From Podocnemis expansa (Eukaryota; Chordata; Testudines; Podocnemididae), in NCBI GenBank assembly GCA_007922195.1, contig ML682008.1, forward strand, positions 9,040,019 through 9,104,018: a stretch of 64,000 bases of DNA, in the 5' to 3' direction. The translations under genes and the position numbers were made by a program. The notes beneath the pieces were generated by a model that was not told the DNA's origin, did not search any database, and saw nothing but the letters and a program-made list of their open reading frames with translations. Below are positions 49,641-61,504 of the stretch, piece by piece (positions within the stretch are counted from its first letter, which is position 1; the number at the start of each line of letters is the position of its first letter).

Positions 49641-50140
49641 GGCTACGTCCACACATTGCTTTTAAATCGAAACAACAATTTTTGTTTCGATTTTAAAAAA
49701 GTCATGTCCAGATGACATTTCATTGTTTCAAAATGATGAGCCCCATCATTTCGAAACAAGGAACCTTATTTCAAAATGGTAAAACCTACTAAGAAATCGA
49801 AATAGCTGTTAAATCAAAATGGTTGTTTCAAAATAACACTGTTCGGACGTGTTATTTCGAAATAACCATTATTCCGAGTTAACACTTTTGCCCTTCTCCT
49901 TCCCAGGGTACCTTCCTTTTCCTATATATTGGGTGGGGGCATGGCCCAGCGAGGGGGCTATGTTGCCAATGGTGCCCGTCTCCTGAATCGAAATAGCAAG
50001 GCCTGTGTCCAGACTTGCTATTTCGATTTGGTGTTTTTGCTTAAATCAATTTAAGTTAAATCAATTTAATGGTTTTATTTTGAATTAACTTATTTCAATT
50101 TAACTTAAATCGAATTAACCCTGTATATGTGGACATAGCC
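49641..50140. mobile_element. MITE with TTTCGAAA-type core, adjoining the previous one
   Basis: The ends are GGCTACGTCCACAC and, read inward, GGCTATGTCCACAT. CAAT/AATG lies at both junctions. The middle has 'ttcggacgtgttatttcgaa' and a unique block 'ccttctccttcccagggtac' that recurs at about 61577. Confidence 0.87.
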
Positions 50141-53100
50141 AATGTATCTAGCTAACCATGCTTATTTCATACATATGATAGACCTCTGCTCACATAACAG
50201 CAGGTGATTGATAACTGGGACTCCTCTAACATGCTTCTGCTACTCATATCAACTGGGATGCCAGCAAGTATAATAGCTCTCAACATTTTCAGTTCATTTG
50301 CTTTATTTAAATTATTAGTTCATAGGACATTTTACAAAACACAGATAAGAGAGGCACACATTAACCTGCAGTGGAAGTTAGCCGCTGAGAGTCCTTGTAC
50401 CTTTGGAAAGCTCCATCTTAACTCATTTAATCGCAGTGTTAAAAATCTCATGACTCTTTCTTTTCTTGGCCACAGCAAAGGTGACAGTCTTAGTATTATA
50501 GTCACGTTGTAAGAAGGCTAACTACAGCCTCCCTAAATCCTCCCTGTAGTTTCAAATGATGACCATGGTTTTCTTTCAATAAACACTTGTGCAATAGTAT
50601 TTCAAGCATTATTAAACAAATGACATCCTCCACCACAGCGGTGGCTGCATTTCAGTGGAGTGTAGAAGGGGCTAAAATATACCTTTAAAATGTTTGTAAA
50701 ATGATTCTGAAACCTTTGCGATCAAAGGTGCTAAAGAATAGGTTATATTTATACTTGCTACCACAGGTTTAGGTTGTATCTGTGAAATGTCTTTAAGGTA
50801 AAGCAAAGACTCGATGCTTCTGATCCATCTGTTAATGGACCTAAAAATCTAACCATAACCTGAGACAGGAGACTGCAGTGCAGGTGGGAGGTGAGAGAAG
50901 GACAGAGAGTAAAATAATTAATTTGTTAGCTCTAAAGCAGAAAATTTTGCATTTATTTCATGTTTATATTTGTTATGGAAACACAATCATCTTACTGATG
51001 GTTGAACAAGCTCAAATGAACCATTATGTTTGAACACAGCTCATAAAAGATTTTTCTGTTGAGCAGCAAATTACTTTACATTACTGCCCTTTGATCTACC
51101 CTGAAATCTTGATATTTTCACATAACATAATACTACTAGGGGAAAAATAGATTTCAATGCCACTGCATCAGTATTCTCTTTGTTAGTCAGTGCCATGTTG
51201 CAACAACAATAGCGTATTGACATTAACATTTACCAAGACTGACGGGTGCTTTTTTCTGCATAATTTCCTGTCCTTTAAAAAGAAAAAAGAAAGAGGGGTA
51301 GGTTCTGTCTCAAATTGATGATATTTAGAGATACAGAAAGTTAGTGGTTTTATAGTCAAATTCTATTTACAGTGGTTATCCTCCAAAATGTATGCACCTA
51401 TTCCAGAGAGAGGAAAAACAATTTCAATGCATTTCAAGCAAAGGACCTGACTCTGAAGTTCTTACACAGGCAAATTATCCATTGAGTACTTTTTGGCTCA
51501 GTAAATACCAGTAATGTTATACCTTCTAGTATGCAGCTAGCAAAATTGTTCATATAACTCAACCATAGTCACATTTAGCTATGGAAGACCCTATTTCAAA
51601 ATTGGCATGTTATAAAAATCTGTCACTCTAGACAAAAAATTTCCATTAGGCTTCCACGGTGCAATTGTGTATAAAGACAGTAACCAGTAGCAATATTTCT
51701 GTGTAAGCTACCTTTTTGGTTATTGACTGTACAAAAGGCTTTACCTAGCTACAAAAATTCCAGGTGAGCTAAAGCATTACATCCTGCATACCTACCACAT
51801 GACAAACCAGCAGCTCTCATCAGCTGAACAAGCCAGGGATGTTCATGAAGACTTTATAATACTACCAGCTGTATTGTTGGTCCTTCAGGATGCAGCACTC
51901 AGTCTGGGGCAGTATTTGCTCCAATGTCCAAGCTCAGAGCTAGGAGTGCTGTACTGCTGCAGCTGCAGCCTTTGCAGAGAGAGAGAGAAAGATTGATATT
52001 CTGCGAGTCAGGGTCATTAAAGAAACTGTTGCATTTTTAGCAGAAGTTAGGATGCTAGTACCAGGATCCCTGGCCAAAGTCTTATTTGAGTAACTACTAA
52101 GGATGGGTGACCTGGCTCAAAGAAATAAGAAAGCTGTACATATACAACACACTGGCTCTTTACTGAAAACTAAAACAGAATTATATTAAAACTTTTACAA
52201 TGGTCTGCCATGTTAGGCTAAGGAAACTTGGGAGAAGTAGGGTTAGGGGCTCTCTCCCCAGCATTGCTAACTGGTAGCAAAGTCTCTGGGCTGTGCCACA
52301 GGACATTTTCACCTCTAACCCGTGCCAGATCCCCTCTGTTTTGCGAGGGCCACTCACCCTTCTGGTCCCTTTCCCTCTGGGTATTTTGGAACAGGTGACA
52401 GGAATGCAGCTTTTGCTGTACCATAGAGAGTTAGTGATTAGTACATCCACCCTGTTTGGGACAGATAATGACTGACCCACTCCTCCTTTATAGGACACGT
52501 GATTTTCTAGGGACTGACATATTCTTGTGCTGTGACAATTTGATCACTGCATTGGATTGTATTTCTGCCAGCCACTCATATTTTTACTGCTGTGAATCTG
52601 AACCCTCACTTCCCAGGCAGTAGTTTGCTCTCATATCCTGCATCTGACATGGGATTATGGATTTCAGAATAGCCCACTGCGTTCTGTTGTTTAGTGAAAA
52701 AAAAAATCACACATCAGCCCTATGGCGAGGAAAATGCAGTCAGTTCAATTGTGTTCAACTGACGTTCAACAACACCTTTAATTTAGTGGGAGGTATGTGC
52801 TGCAGGTGCAAACACAATTACAGTTAAGTTGTTTCTCTGTTTTCTTTTTTATGTTCTGGACCACATTGCATCCCCATAGCTGACTTCAGTAGTGTTGTAT
52901 ATATCTTAAATGAGAGCAGAATCTGACACAGTTGGGGGGGGTTGGCTTTTTTGTGTGTGTGTGTGTTTTTAAACCCCAGAGCTTTCTAATTTTGATGAGA
53001 GCTTGGCACATAGGATTTTTTACTTGAAAAGTTTTTTCCCCACCAACTCCTTGAGGAAAAGGATTGGTTCAGTTACATACACAGTGTAACCAATCAGGGG

Positions 53101-54934
53101 CCTACTATTTTGTGCTGTAGCTTTTGTACTAAAATATTTCAGAGAAGTGACTTGGACCTAAGAAGTGAAAGTTAGCTTAGTGATTTGAGTATAACAGGAT
53201 CTAATTGTCTTCAGCTATTTTTAAAGAGTCAAGTGGCGATCTGCCACACCTGATTAAGTAGCAAGCCTCTATGGGGAGTAGTAAAGCAACACTGAACAAC
53301 AGGTGAGCCCACAGATGTCTAGAAGAGGACACTCTGGGTGACTGTGCATCACTGCTTTATGTTAGCAAACTCATAAGAGCTGATAGGCATGAAAAGTTGA
53401 GCCCTCCTTTTGTTAGTGTGGGGGGGGTATAAAACCTCTCAGCTCAGTTAGAATCAAAGCCCAGAATGTATTTGTCTTACGCAGAATATGAACTTTTGGC
53501 CTTTCCAATGCTATTTTCCTCCAGATAGGCGCATGATGCAAAAGCACATGACCGTGAAACTAAATATCTCCTCAGCTGGCCATGCTGCTCACTCTGATTA
53601 CATCACCCACCTCAGTACTGTCTCTTCTATTTTTAGCTGCCAAAGACAGAACTAATTAAACAAAGTGTTTTTGTTAAACTTACAGTCTCAGTTGAGTAAG
53701 TCTTTAGATTCCCAGACTGGAGCATAAAACACATTTCACTTTGAATGCAAATATACATCCTTGTGGCAATTTGAAACTAGCCACAATGTTACTTAGAAAA
53801 AATAAATGTTGTAGATTTTTAGGAACAGTTCAGATCTGTCAGTTCTGATTTTCAGAAGCCCAGATGCACTCTCAGTCAGGAGATAATATTTGCACATAGC
53901 ATTCTTACTGAAATATAATGTTTCTTCTCATTGAGTCCCCGTCATTTGCATGGCTCCCTTCACGTTTGGCAGCATTTTGATCTTACTGAAAGAGCAATAA
54001 TTAGGGGATGACATTACCCAAGGTCAGAGACATCTCTGGCTTCCCAGTGAAAAGGGTAAGAGCCAAGCTGCCAAGAAGCTATGATGCATCTTATGCTGGC
54101 TTTTTGCCTTAAAAAGAATCAAGAGCAATGCTGATCACTCTCTCAACAAGAAAGAAACACTAGCCAGCCCAGGATAAGATATTTTGCTTTGCCATTGCTT
54201 TGGGATGAGAGTGTCTAGGTGCTGAAATCTAATTAACTTTGCTTTCAGTGAGTCTGAACTGCATGCAAAGAGCCACATCTTGCACTGTCCTATCCTCGTG
54301 GGTTGTTCCAAAGAGGTCAGTGGAGCTACTCATGAGAGTGAGGGCTTGCAGGATTGAGCTCAAGTGTTTATGCAGTGGAGACGATTATGGTGCCTCTGGC
54401 TTTCTTTGTTGCTCAGCATATCTTCAGCACCATCTAGCTTAAGAAAATGGCATCTACAGAATCAATCCAAATTTAGTTGAGGCAGAATAATTAAGACACA
54501 GTCAAGAGTCATAACTGATATATTCCAGAGCCTGTAGGTCCTTACGTATGTAGCTACCCTTTTAGAATAATAGGCCTTTATGCTTTGTAATATTATAGTT
54601 GTTTAGAAAAAAATTGAATTTGATGATGACATGGCCTGGAATGCCAATTTCTGCCAGTTATTGTATGCTTGTAGGGATGTGTTTAATAAATAGCAGAAAA
54701 GCCTCTTCATTTGTCCTTTGAGACAGAAATTATATGACTAACTAAGAGATGCATTATAATGGTACAGAAATGCATTTTGATTTCACCAGCATATGTCATT
54801 ATTATTATACTTTTAATATGTAAAGAGAAAAGTTAAACCTGTATCAAATTGCTTGCTATTTTTCTGTACTTACAATGTGTTGCATTCTACAGTTCTTGCT
54901 CAGGCAAAACTACAGATCTCATCGCTACCTCCCA

Positions 54935-54998
54935 GACCCATAGATTTCAATGGGAGTTTTGCCCAACTAAGGACTGCAGGTTTAGGTCCAGTACCCAT
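54935..54998 (+). repeat. Old reptile repeat phrase
   Basis: 'atagatttcaatgggagttt' then 'ggactgcaggtttaggtcc' is a diverged copy of a phrase found throughout reptile genomes. Related text is at about 14760 and 17670. The family is not named. Confidence 0.5.
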
Positions 54999-55049
54999 TT
55001 GGGGCATTGTAGCTGATGTTTGAAATAAGTGTTCCGAGTTATGTGAATA

Positions 55050-55084
55050 ATTCCTTAACTCCCTTCTCTTTGTTGTTATAGCAG
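55050..55084 (+). promoter_or_regulatory. MAGI1: Tandem (NAGNAG) splice acceptor of the MAGI1 terminal exon
   Basis: A pyrimidine-rich tract, 'ttccttaactcccttctctt', is followed by TAGCAG (55079-55084). The distal CAG gives an exon start at 55085 and matches the known MAGI1 junction 'VPEY-DEP'. The proximal TAG would add one in-frame codon: Ala in the long form, Gln in the short form. Confidence 0.8.
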
Positions 55085-55141
55085 ACGAACCAAACCCCTG
55101 GAGTTCTCTCTCTGCCACCTCCCCAGGTCTGCCGGAAATAG
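55085..55141 (+). CDS. MAGI1: MAGI1 terminal exon, alternate frame (cassette included)
   Basis: After the cassette exon the same exon is entered in phase 0 and reads TNQTPGVLSLPPPQVCRK, then TAG at 55139-55141. The known short MAGI1 isoforms end, from memory, in TNPTPGVLPLPPPQACRK, with the same length of 18 and three differences. The 57 bp are thus used in two frames, the long form reading DEPNPWSSLSATSPGLPEI over the same bases. The stop falls about 740 bases before the long-form stop in the same last exon, so nonsense-mediated decay should not be triggered by an exon junction. Confidence 0.93.
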   Translation, partial: TNQTPGVLSLPPPQVCRK

Positions 55142-55884
55142 CTATTTCCCTCGATGACATAATTTCACCATTATCTTCATCACATCTAGCCCCACCCTCT
55201 GACCCTTCTCACCAGATAAACCCAGAACCAAGATGGGACATCAAGAGGGAACACGATGTAAGAAAACCAAAGGAGCATTCATCAAATGGCCACAAAAAGA
55301 AAAGGTTAGGAGAGCAAAGAGAAAGGTCAGCAAGTCCTAAAAAGCTAGACAGGTCAAAGCACGAAGAGGCTTCTAGAAAAGGATATTCAGAAGGCAAAAA
55401 CAAGACCACTGACAGTGGCAGGCCCACCTCGGAAAGTAAGGCAATGGGAAAGAGTTCTACAATCGAGGCGGGAACAAGAGAGCATGCGTGTGCCAGAATC
55501 AATGACAAACATATTGGGACATCCAGGAAGCCAGAAAGCACGAAAGATGGACCTCTCAGTATGAAAGAGGATCACAAATCTGCAAACACCACTGAGAAGA
55601 AATTAGCTGCAGCTTCTGAACACGTCAGGATTGATTCAGTTGGTGCTACGAAGATGTACAGTAGCAATAGCTGCAGCTCACATGGAAGTGATATAGACCA
55701 CAAGAGGGACACTGATGGGGCACCCACTGAGTTCCTCAGGAAGGGACAGCTCCATTCCTTTAACACACGCAGCATCAACAATACAGTTCGGAAGGCAACT
55801 GTCTCACCAGGCCCCTGGAAAATTCCTGGCTCGGATAAGCTACCTAGCGTTCTGAAGTCTGGCACATCTGCCATGAGCAGATAA
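55085..55884 (+). CDS. MAGI1: MAGI1 terminal exon, long C-terminal tail (cassette skipped)
   Basis: Joined to the PDZ exon, the split codon is GAC (Asp), then EPNPWSSLSATSPGLPEIAI and so on for about 265 codons to TAA at 55882-55884. From memory the long isoform of mammalian MAGI1 begins 'DEPAPWSS', has 'WDIKREHDVRKPKE' and 'RLGEQRERSASP', and ends '..PWKVPGSDKLPSVLK..'. All these blocks are here (WDIKREHDVRKPKEHSSNG; RLGEQRERSASPKK; PWKIPGSDKLPSVLK; end SAMSR). The tail is disordered, rich in Ser and Lys, with basic clusters resembling a bipartite nuclear localisation signal (KREHDVRKPK...GHKKKR). Nuclear targeting of the long mammalian form has been reported. The middle (about residues 90-220) is Ser/Thr/Lys-rich here, whereas I remember the mammalian tail as Ala/Gly/Pro-rich. 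The 3' UTR follows directly. Confidence 0.95.
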
Positions 55885-57945
55885 AGAAGTGACTGTTGCC
55901 CTCTAACTGTTTCACACTGATGCAGAACATACGTCTTAACTTCTTTCTCACATTGTTTTATTTTAATTTATTTTTAACTATCATCCATATACACAAAACA
56001 CTGAGGAAGGGAAACATTAATGTGTAATTCCATGACAATGTGCACAATGACTAATAAGTTTAAGCAGCATATAGTCAACATGGAGATTTAAAACTGAACC
56101 TGAAGTCCCCAGTTCCATTTTAGGGACTTTGGCAGCTATGGAAGAAACCAAAACAATACATCAGAGGAGGACAGTGCAGTGTAGCTTTAGTATTTGTTTC
56201 CACTGCATGAAGGACTTGGATTTAATTCAAACTTTATATCAAAGAACTGGAACAAGTTAGAGCAATCACAAACTGGAACATCGCCTTAAATAAAACTGCA
56301 CGAAGCAAGCTGAAACTGAGAAAGGATATTTTAACTGAGCTAAGATGTTGTAAATACATTGTTCTCCACATATCTAGACAAGGGTTGAAGGGTTTCTTTG
56401 ATGCATTTGAAACTATACACCCATGACATGAATCCACTGTTAGCAATTTGGAATAGTCCACATGATACCCACCAGCATAGTTCGCTTCATGCTACAGGAT
56501 GAGTTGGGGGGATCTAGTGGATGAGTTCATGTGATAGTATTTCTACTGCCATTTTGTGAACAAATCATATTTCTGTACATTGGCAAGGAGTTAGGGTGCA
56601 GTTGTAGTTGCAAATTATTCTCAAAAGCGACTGACCACAGGTTCCTCGCATGTTACAAGGCAGCACAGAAACCTCAACTGGTCAATCTCTAAACTGAGAC
56701 TTACAGTTTCAAGCCCCTTATAATGACAGGATGAGTCTTAAAAGGAAAAAAAAAGCTGCAGCTTCCTTAAAGAAAGGCCTTTCTCTCTCACAGAGAAACA
56801 ATAACTTTGCTTATCTACAGTGCTCTATTTCATACACGTTTACAGACATTAATCAAGGTATAGTTAAATTTTATTGCCTCATTGTGGCAGATCAGATGCT
56901 TTTAATGCACACGCTAACACACATGAGACTTGTTTCTGAAATAAAAGTTCTTAGCCCAATATATTTACATCAAAGAAATTTTCTTTCTCTTTTATTTCAA
57001 TTGTACATGTTTCTCAGTCTTGAATGTCAAGTCTCAAGTCGACCTTCCACATTATATGCGTAACCATTCTGTCCCCCAGTAGGTTTCTTATTTTGTCAAA
57101 AAGCTCTGGATAATAATACACAGCTTGTTTAAAAAAAATGTGATGCTATTTCCAGCAATAGATAGACATCAGTATGCGAGCAAGCTCTGATCGTCATGTG
57201 CTCCGCTCAAGCGTCACATTGAGATTAGCTTTGTTCAAACAGGTCAGCACATTACTATAATCTCTCAGCCATTGAACTAGACTCAGCCTTCCCTTAGAAG
57301 TGAGTAGGTGCGTTTCTCCCTATCAAATTATTCTAAATGTCTCAGACAAAGGATTTTGCAGCTTTTAAACCCCTTTTCTAAGAAGAACTCCATTTATCAT
57401 ATTTAAAAAGCACAAATCCATGTAGCTGTTGACAAAACTTTAATTTAATTTTAAAAAAATTCCTGAACTAGAAATCCAATATAATTCACCATTAATTTAT
57501 TAAATTGGATTTTGGACACTGCTTCAGTAGTGTAGATGCACGTCCTGGTATCTTACTTTCCATGGGTAAAAGAACAAATCATAAAACCTGAAAAGCAGTT
57601 GAGATTATGCTTGCATAAACTCTAATTTGCACAGTTCACAGCTACTCCTTGTGCAGTAATTGCTTTATGCGGCTGTAATCAATAACCTATGAAGACAGCA
57701 CATCATCTAAACCCCATTCCAAATAATATTTCTGTGTAGTGTTAGCTGTGAATTTACCCTGTACAGCTCTATCTCTATAAATATAATTCCATGTATTAAT
57801 AGTCACAGAAAGGCTGTAAGTGAGCAACTATTTTTATGAAACGCACCACTATGGATAAATTAACTTTTACAGAAATCTTGTTTACTGTATGATAATCTAA
57901 ACCACTGTCAAATAAAATATATATATCCAAAAATCTTTTTTTTAA
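55885..57945 (+). other. MAGI1: MAGI1 3' UTR (predicted)
   Basis: The interval is AT-rich and free of recognisable transposons for 2 kb, unlike its surroundings, as expected for a conserved 3' UTR. A candidate polyadenylation signal, AATAAA, at 57911-57916 is followed by a T-run and a GT-rich stretch ('aatgtgtttattttgagtg'). Weaker alternatives are AATAAA at 56289-56294 (no clear GT element after it) and at 57997-58002. The end is inferred. Confidence 0.7.
57911..57916 (+). terminator. MAGI1: Candidate polyadenylation signal AATAAA
   Basis: The hexamer is followed about 25-50 bases later by T-rich and GT-rich sequence, the usual arrangement for cleavage. Confidence 0.6.
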
Positions 57946-58195
57946 CTGCATATGCAATGTGTTTATTTTGAGTGATTTTTAAATGGGCTACCAAGAAATA
58001 AAATGGTTGCATACACTTGAATGGAAATAACACACAGTTTTACCATGCAACAGATATCGCCATATTGGTTTCTTATTCAGAGGAAGAATATAATTTTTGA
58101 ATTAAAATGTAGGCAGCCAAATACAATATTTTGTATGAACAGTGAAAGCTCTCTTTTGGGCCAGAAAAACCAACCCAACTGAGCTCCCCCCCCAC

Positions 58196-58709
58196 CAGGG
58201 GCACTGCTAGACTTAAAGATTAGGTGGGGCCCCAATCCATTCCTTACTCACTCCACCCCTGCTGGTTCTCTGAGCCCTTCCCTATCCCCCCTCCCCTACA
58301 GCCCCCCCCCGAGTCCTTCCCTAAACCCCAGTCCTGCCACTGGCCCCCTCTGCCCAGGCCAACCCCCTCCCCTGCGCCCTTTCCCCGCTGGTCTGGTGTG
58401 CCTGTCCTCAGACTTCCCCCCCAGCTCCCTTACCTGGCTGCCAGAGAGAGAGCACGGCCCTGGCAAAGCGGGGTCAGACCAGGCAGGGGTGGTTGAAAAA
58501 CTCCCAGGCCTACCCTGGGGCAGCTCCCTACTGCCCAGAAGACTCTGTCTTCCGGCCAGGTAGAGGCCGCAGGTGCCGCTGTGTGCAGCCAGCAGTGTGT
58601 TCCCTGCACAGGGGAGCGACTGTGTGCCCCTGCACAGTTTAGAGGTGCGCTGCTCGGGGACCGACCCTGAGTTTCAGGTGGCTGGAGCCCCCCGCTAGCA
58701 ATGCCTTTG
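58196..58709. mobile_element. Non-autonomous hAT element just downstream of MAGI1
   Basis: The left end CAGGGGCACTGCTAG pairs with the right end, which reads CAAAGGCATTGCTAG inward. The duplication ccccccac (58188-58195) and ccctccac (58710-58717) matches at 7 of 8. The interior is GC-rich and its open frames are composition artefacts. Confidence 0.88.
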
Positions 58710-58717
58710 CCCTCCAC

Positions 58718-60015
58718 ATCCCACCATGAGACACAGAAAATAGATATGGTTGAAACCCACTATACAGGAAGTCATCACTTGTGCACATCTAATGTGTACA
58801 ACTGGAATTTGGCAGTCTGAGCACTGTGACGGTTTGCTGACTAGAGTGGATTATGGGGAATGATTTAAGCATCATGTTACCTCATAGAAACAATCTATGA
58901 GAACATATTAGGAAACATCAGAGAGTAATTTTTGTTATATTGAACAGATTTAGCATACAATAATGCGTGTTATGAAGGCCTACTCATCCTCCAGTTGCAT
59001 CTAATGGAAAAAAAAAAAAAACCTGAGTTAAGTTCAGTCAATGCAAGATTCAGCCAGAAGCATTATATAAATTGTTAACTCATGCCACCTTGGACCCATG
59101 GACATGAATAACTAGCGCTGATGGGAAAAGTAAGTTAATTTCTGCAAATGCAACATTTTGAAACAAAAGTAAAATCTTGTTCCAGTGTTGTTTCTCTTGA
59201 AACATTCTTTTGTTTAACTGTTTGGAAATGGGAAAATTTCAGTTTTTCGGTGATGGCAAACTCCACTTTTCCTTTTGACCCCTTTTCTTTCCCCACTGGT
59301 AAAAGATAGAGAATGTCACCATTTAGCAATTGTTTTCCAACTTTGTCTACTTGGGGAGCAAAATGAGAAAAGTACTTTTTTCCCCACACTCCCTAATTTT
59401 TTTAAGTTTTTCCCTTAATGGTCCAGGGGGGGAAAAAAAAGAGTAGGAGGAAGGACTACTGAATGAGGTAGAATTCAGAAACGAAATATGAAAATCTGAT
59501 TTGGCTTACTTTTTTTTAATTACAAATAAACCAACATTTTAAGTTAATAAAAAACAAAAAATGTGTTTAGTTTCAAATGGCAAGTCACCACTAAACAAAA
59601 CAGTTTTGTTTTAAAATTTTCTGTAGGAAAAAAAATAAAAAATTTTCATTGAAATTAGTGTGCCTGAAAAAAAATTCTTTTCAATGACAATTCATTTTTC
59701 GGCATGAAAATTTTCCACTAGCTGAACTAATAACTTAATATTTTAATATTATAATACAGAGAAAAACAAATATAAAATGACTGTAGAATGCTGGAGAAAA
59801 TTTATTCAAATCCATCTAAAAGCAATGAGAGTCCTTCCATTGACTTCATTGTGGTTTGGCAGAGATTCTAAATTTACAGGGCTGTTTCCCTCACTTTTAT
59901 ATATTCATAGCAGTTCCTATTAGACATGATACACAGCAAGCGATGTGCTTTATTTCCAAATAAATTAAAATTCACCAAGTTTGTGGACTCCTCATAATGC
60001 TACCTGCAACTTCAT
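58718..60015. other. AT-rich flank with an AAAATTTTC-rich repeat
   Basis: About 59140-59735 is built of 'aaaattttcattgaaa'-type words on a theme common in reptile repeats ('gaaaattttccactagctg' near its end). The family is not assigned. No gene is seen. Confidence 0.4.
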
Positions 60016-61273
60016 GTTATAGCACAGAACCATAGGCTATGGTCACACATACATGCGTATTTTGAAATAAGTTATTTCTCAGTAAGCTAAATCAAAATAA
60101 AATCCTTAATCCAATTTAACTTAAATTGAATTAAGGAGAACTATCAAATTGAAATAGCAAGTCCAGCCACAAGACTTGCTATTTCACTTCAGGAGAAGGG
60201 CACCATAGGAGGTGTGGCAACATGGCCCCCTGGCAGCGCCATGTTGCCACCCAATCCCCTGCCACTGGCTCTCCAGAGCCAGTGGCAGGGGGAAAAAAGT
60301 GAGGGGGGGGCACAGATGGGAGGGCCTCTTCCCTGCATCTTCCCAGGTGGCAGGGGCATGGATCTCCTAGCCCCCTACTACCCCCTTTGCCCACGCAGCC
60401 TGAACAGAGGGGCAGGAGGCTAGGAGCCCGATGGGGCTCAAAGCTGCTTGTGGTGCCCGGCAAGTAGTTCCCAGCCTGGTCAATTTCACAGATCTGAAAT
60501 TGACCAGGCCGGAGCTCCTTGTGGTGTGTGACAAGCAGCTCCCAGTCCGATCAGGCTCCTAGCACCCTGCTAGCTCCCCCCCTGAGCCTGAACAGGGAGA
60601 TTGGGGTGGGCAGATCAGCGGGCAGGGGGAGTAGTGGCTCCCCCAGTTCCCTGGCTGCTTGGCTAGGATTGAAGCCCACCTGGGGTTCCTGGCTGTCCTG
60701 GCGGGCCACCCCTCTTCCCTGCCGCTTCCAGGGCATCAGGGCAGGGAGCTCAGCATGGGGAAGAGGGGCGGCCTCCACCAGGTCAGCCAGCAGCCCCTGC
60801 AAGGCTTCAGTCCACAGTGGGCTAGCCAGGAAGACCAGCTGGGCTGTGATCCTAGCCAGGCAGCCAGAGAACCCAGGGTGCTGCCTCCCCCCTCAGTCCT
60901 CCCCATCATGCTGATCCACCCCCACCCCCCAGCTTCCCTGTTCAGGGTGGAGGGTGAGCTAGCAGAGGCTAGGAGTCCGATCGGAATGGGAGCTGCTTGT
61001 CGCACACCGCGAGCAGTTCCAGCCTGGTCAATTTCAGAGCTGTGAAATTGACCAGGCTGGGAGCTGCTTGCCCGGGGCTGCGGGCAGCTCCGAGCCCCAT
61101 CAGGCTCCTAGCCCCCTGCCCCTGTGTTCAGGCTGTATGGGGAAAGGGGGTAGCAGGGGGCTAGGAGATCCAAATCGAATTAAGGATTTTATTTTGATTT
61201 AGCTTGTTTCAAAATAACTTGTTTCAAAATAAGCATCTAAGTGTGAACATAGCCTATGGTTCTGCACTATAAC
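60016..61273. mobile_element. 1.26-kb foldback element with three internal hairpins
   Basis: The outer arms are inverted repeats of at least 60 bp: 'gttatagcacagaaccatag' on the left and its complement on the right, continuing through 'ggctatggtcacaca' into 'ttgaaataagttattt'. Inside are perfect stems at 60256-60272/60275-60291 (17 bp, 2-nt loop), 60474-60488/60495-60509 (15 bp) and 61019-61036/61043-61060 (18 bp, 6-nt loop). The core is GC-rich, with repeated 'aggctcctagc' phrases. Its many open frames are on both strands and mean nothing. Confidence 0.75.
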
Positions 61274-61504
61274 AGCCAGCAGCTAGGGTTTCCTGGCACC
61301 CTGATTTCTGCCCCACCACTGGGCCAGTGGTGGGGATGCAGGGCACCCTGATCCCCACCCAGCCAGCGGTGAGGAAGAGGGGTGGGCCGATCCTTTCCCT
61401 GTCATGGCTGCAGCCCCCATGGCAGGGCACAGGGTGAGCCGCCAGGGCTGCAGCCACCCCATGCCCCTTGCAGCTCCCCTGACCTGGGCAGTGGAGCCTG
61501 GGGG

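Larger units (their letters stand above)
31812..55084 (+). other. MAGI1: MAGI1 intron between cassette and terminal exon
   Basis: This intron is 23.3 kb and transposon-dense. Outside the repeats listed, the parts at 31812-33380, 34410-36980, 37160-38530, 41360-43750, 47470-49195 and 50145-54930 show no gene, only AT-rich intron and short simple repeats: (CA)n at 33072-33091, poly-G at 48580-48591 and (TG)n at 52952-52965. Confidence 0.85.

Noticed and set aside
55444..55884. Separate gene starting at an ATG at 55444
   Set aside because: The frame is open upstream to the splice acceptor at 55085 and continues MAGI1. The ATG is internal.
56731..57063. 110-residue frame beginning MSLKRKKKAAASLKKG
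   Set aside because: It lies in the predicted MAGI1 3' UTR, has no domain, and its basic start comes from an A-rich run. I found no support for coding.
60179..61045. Several 80-130 residue frames on both strands
   Set aside because: All fall in the GC-rich, hairpin-filled core of the foldback at 60016-61273.
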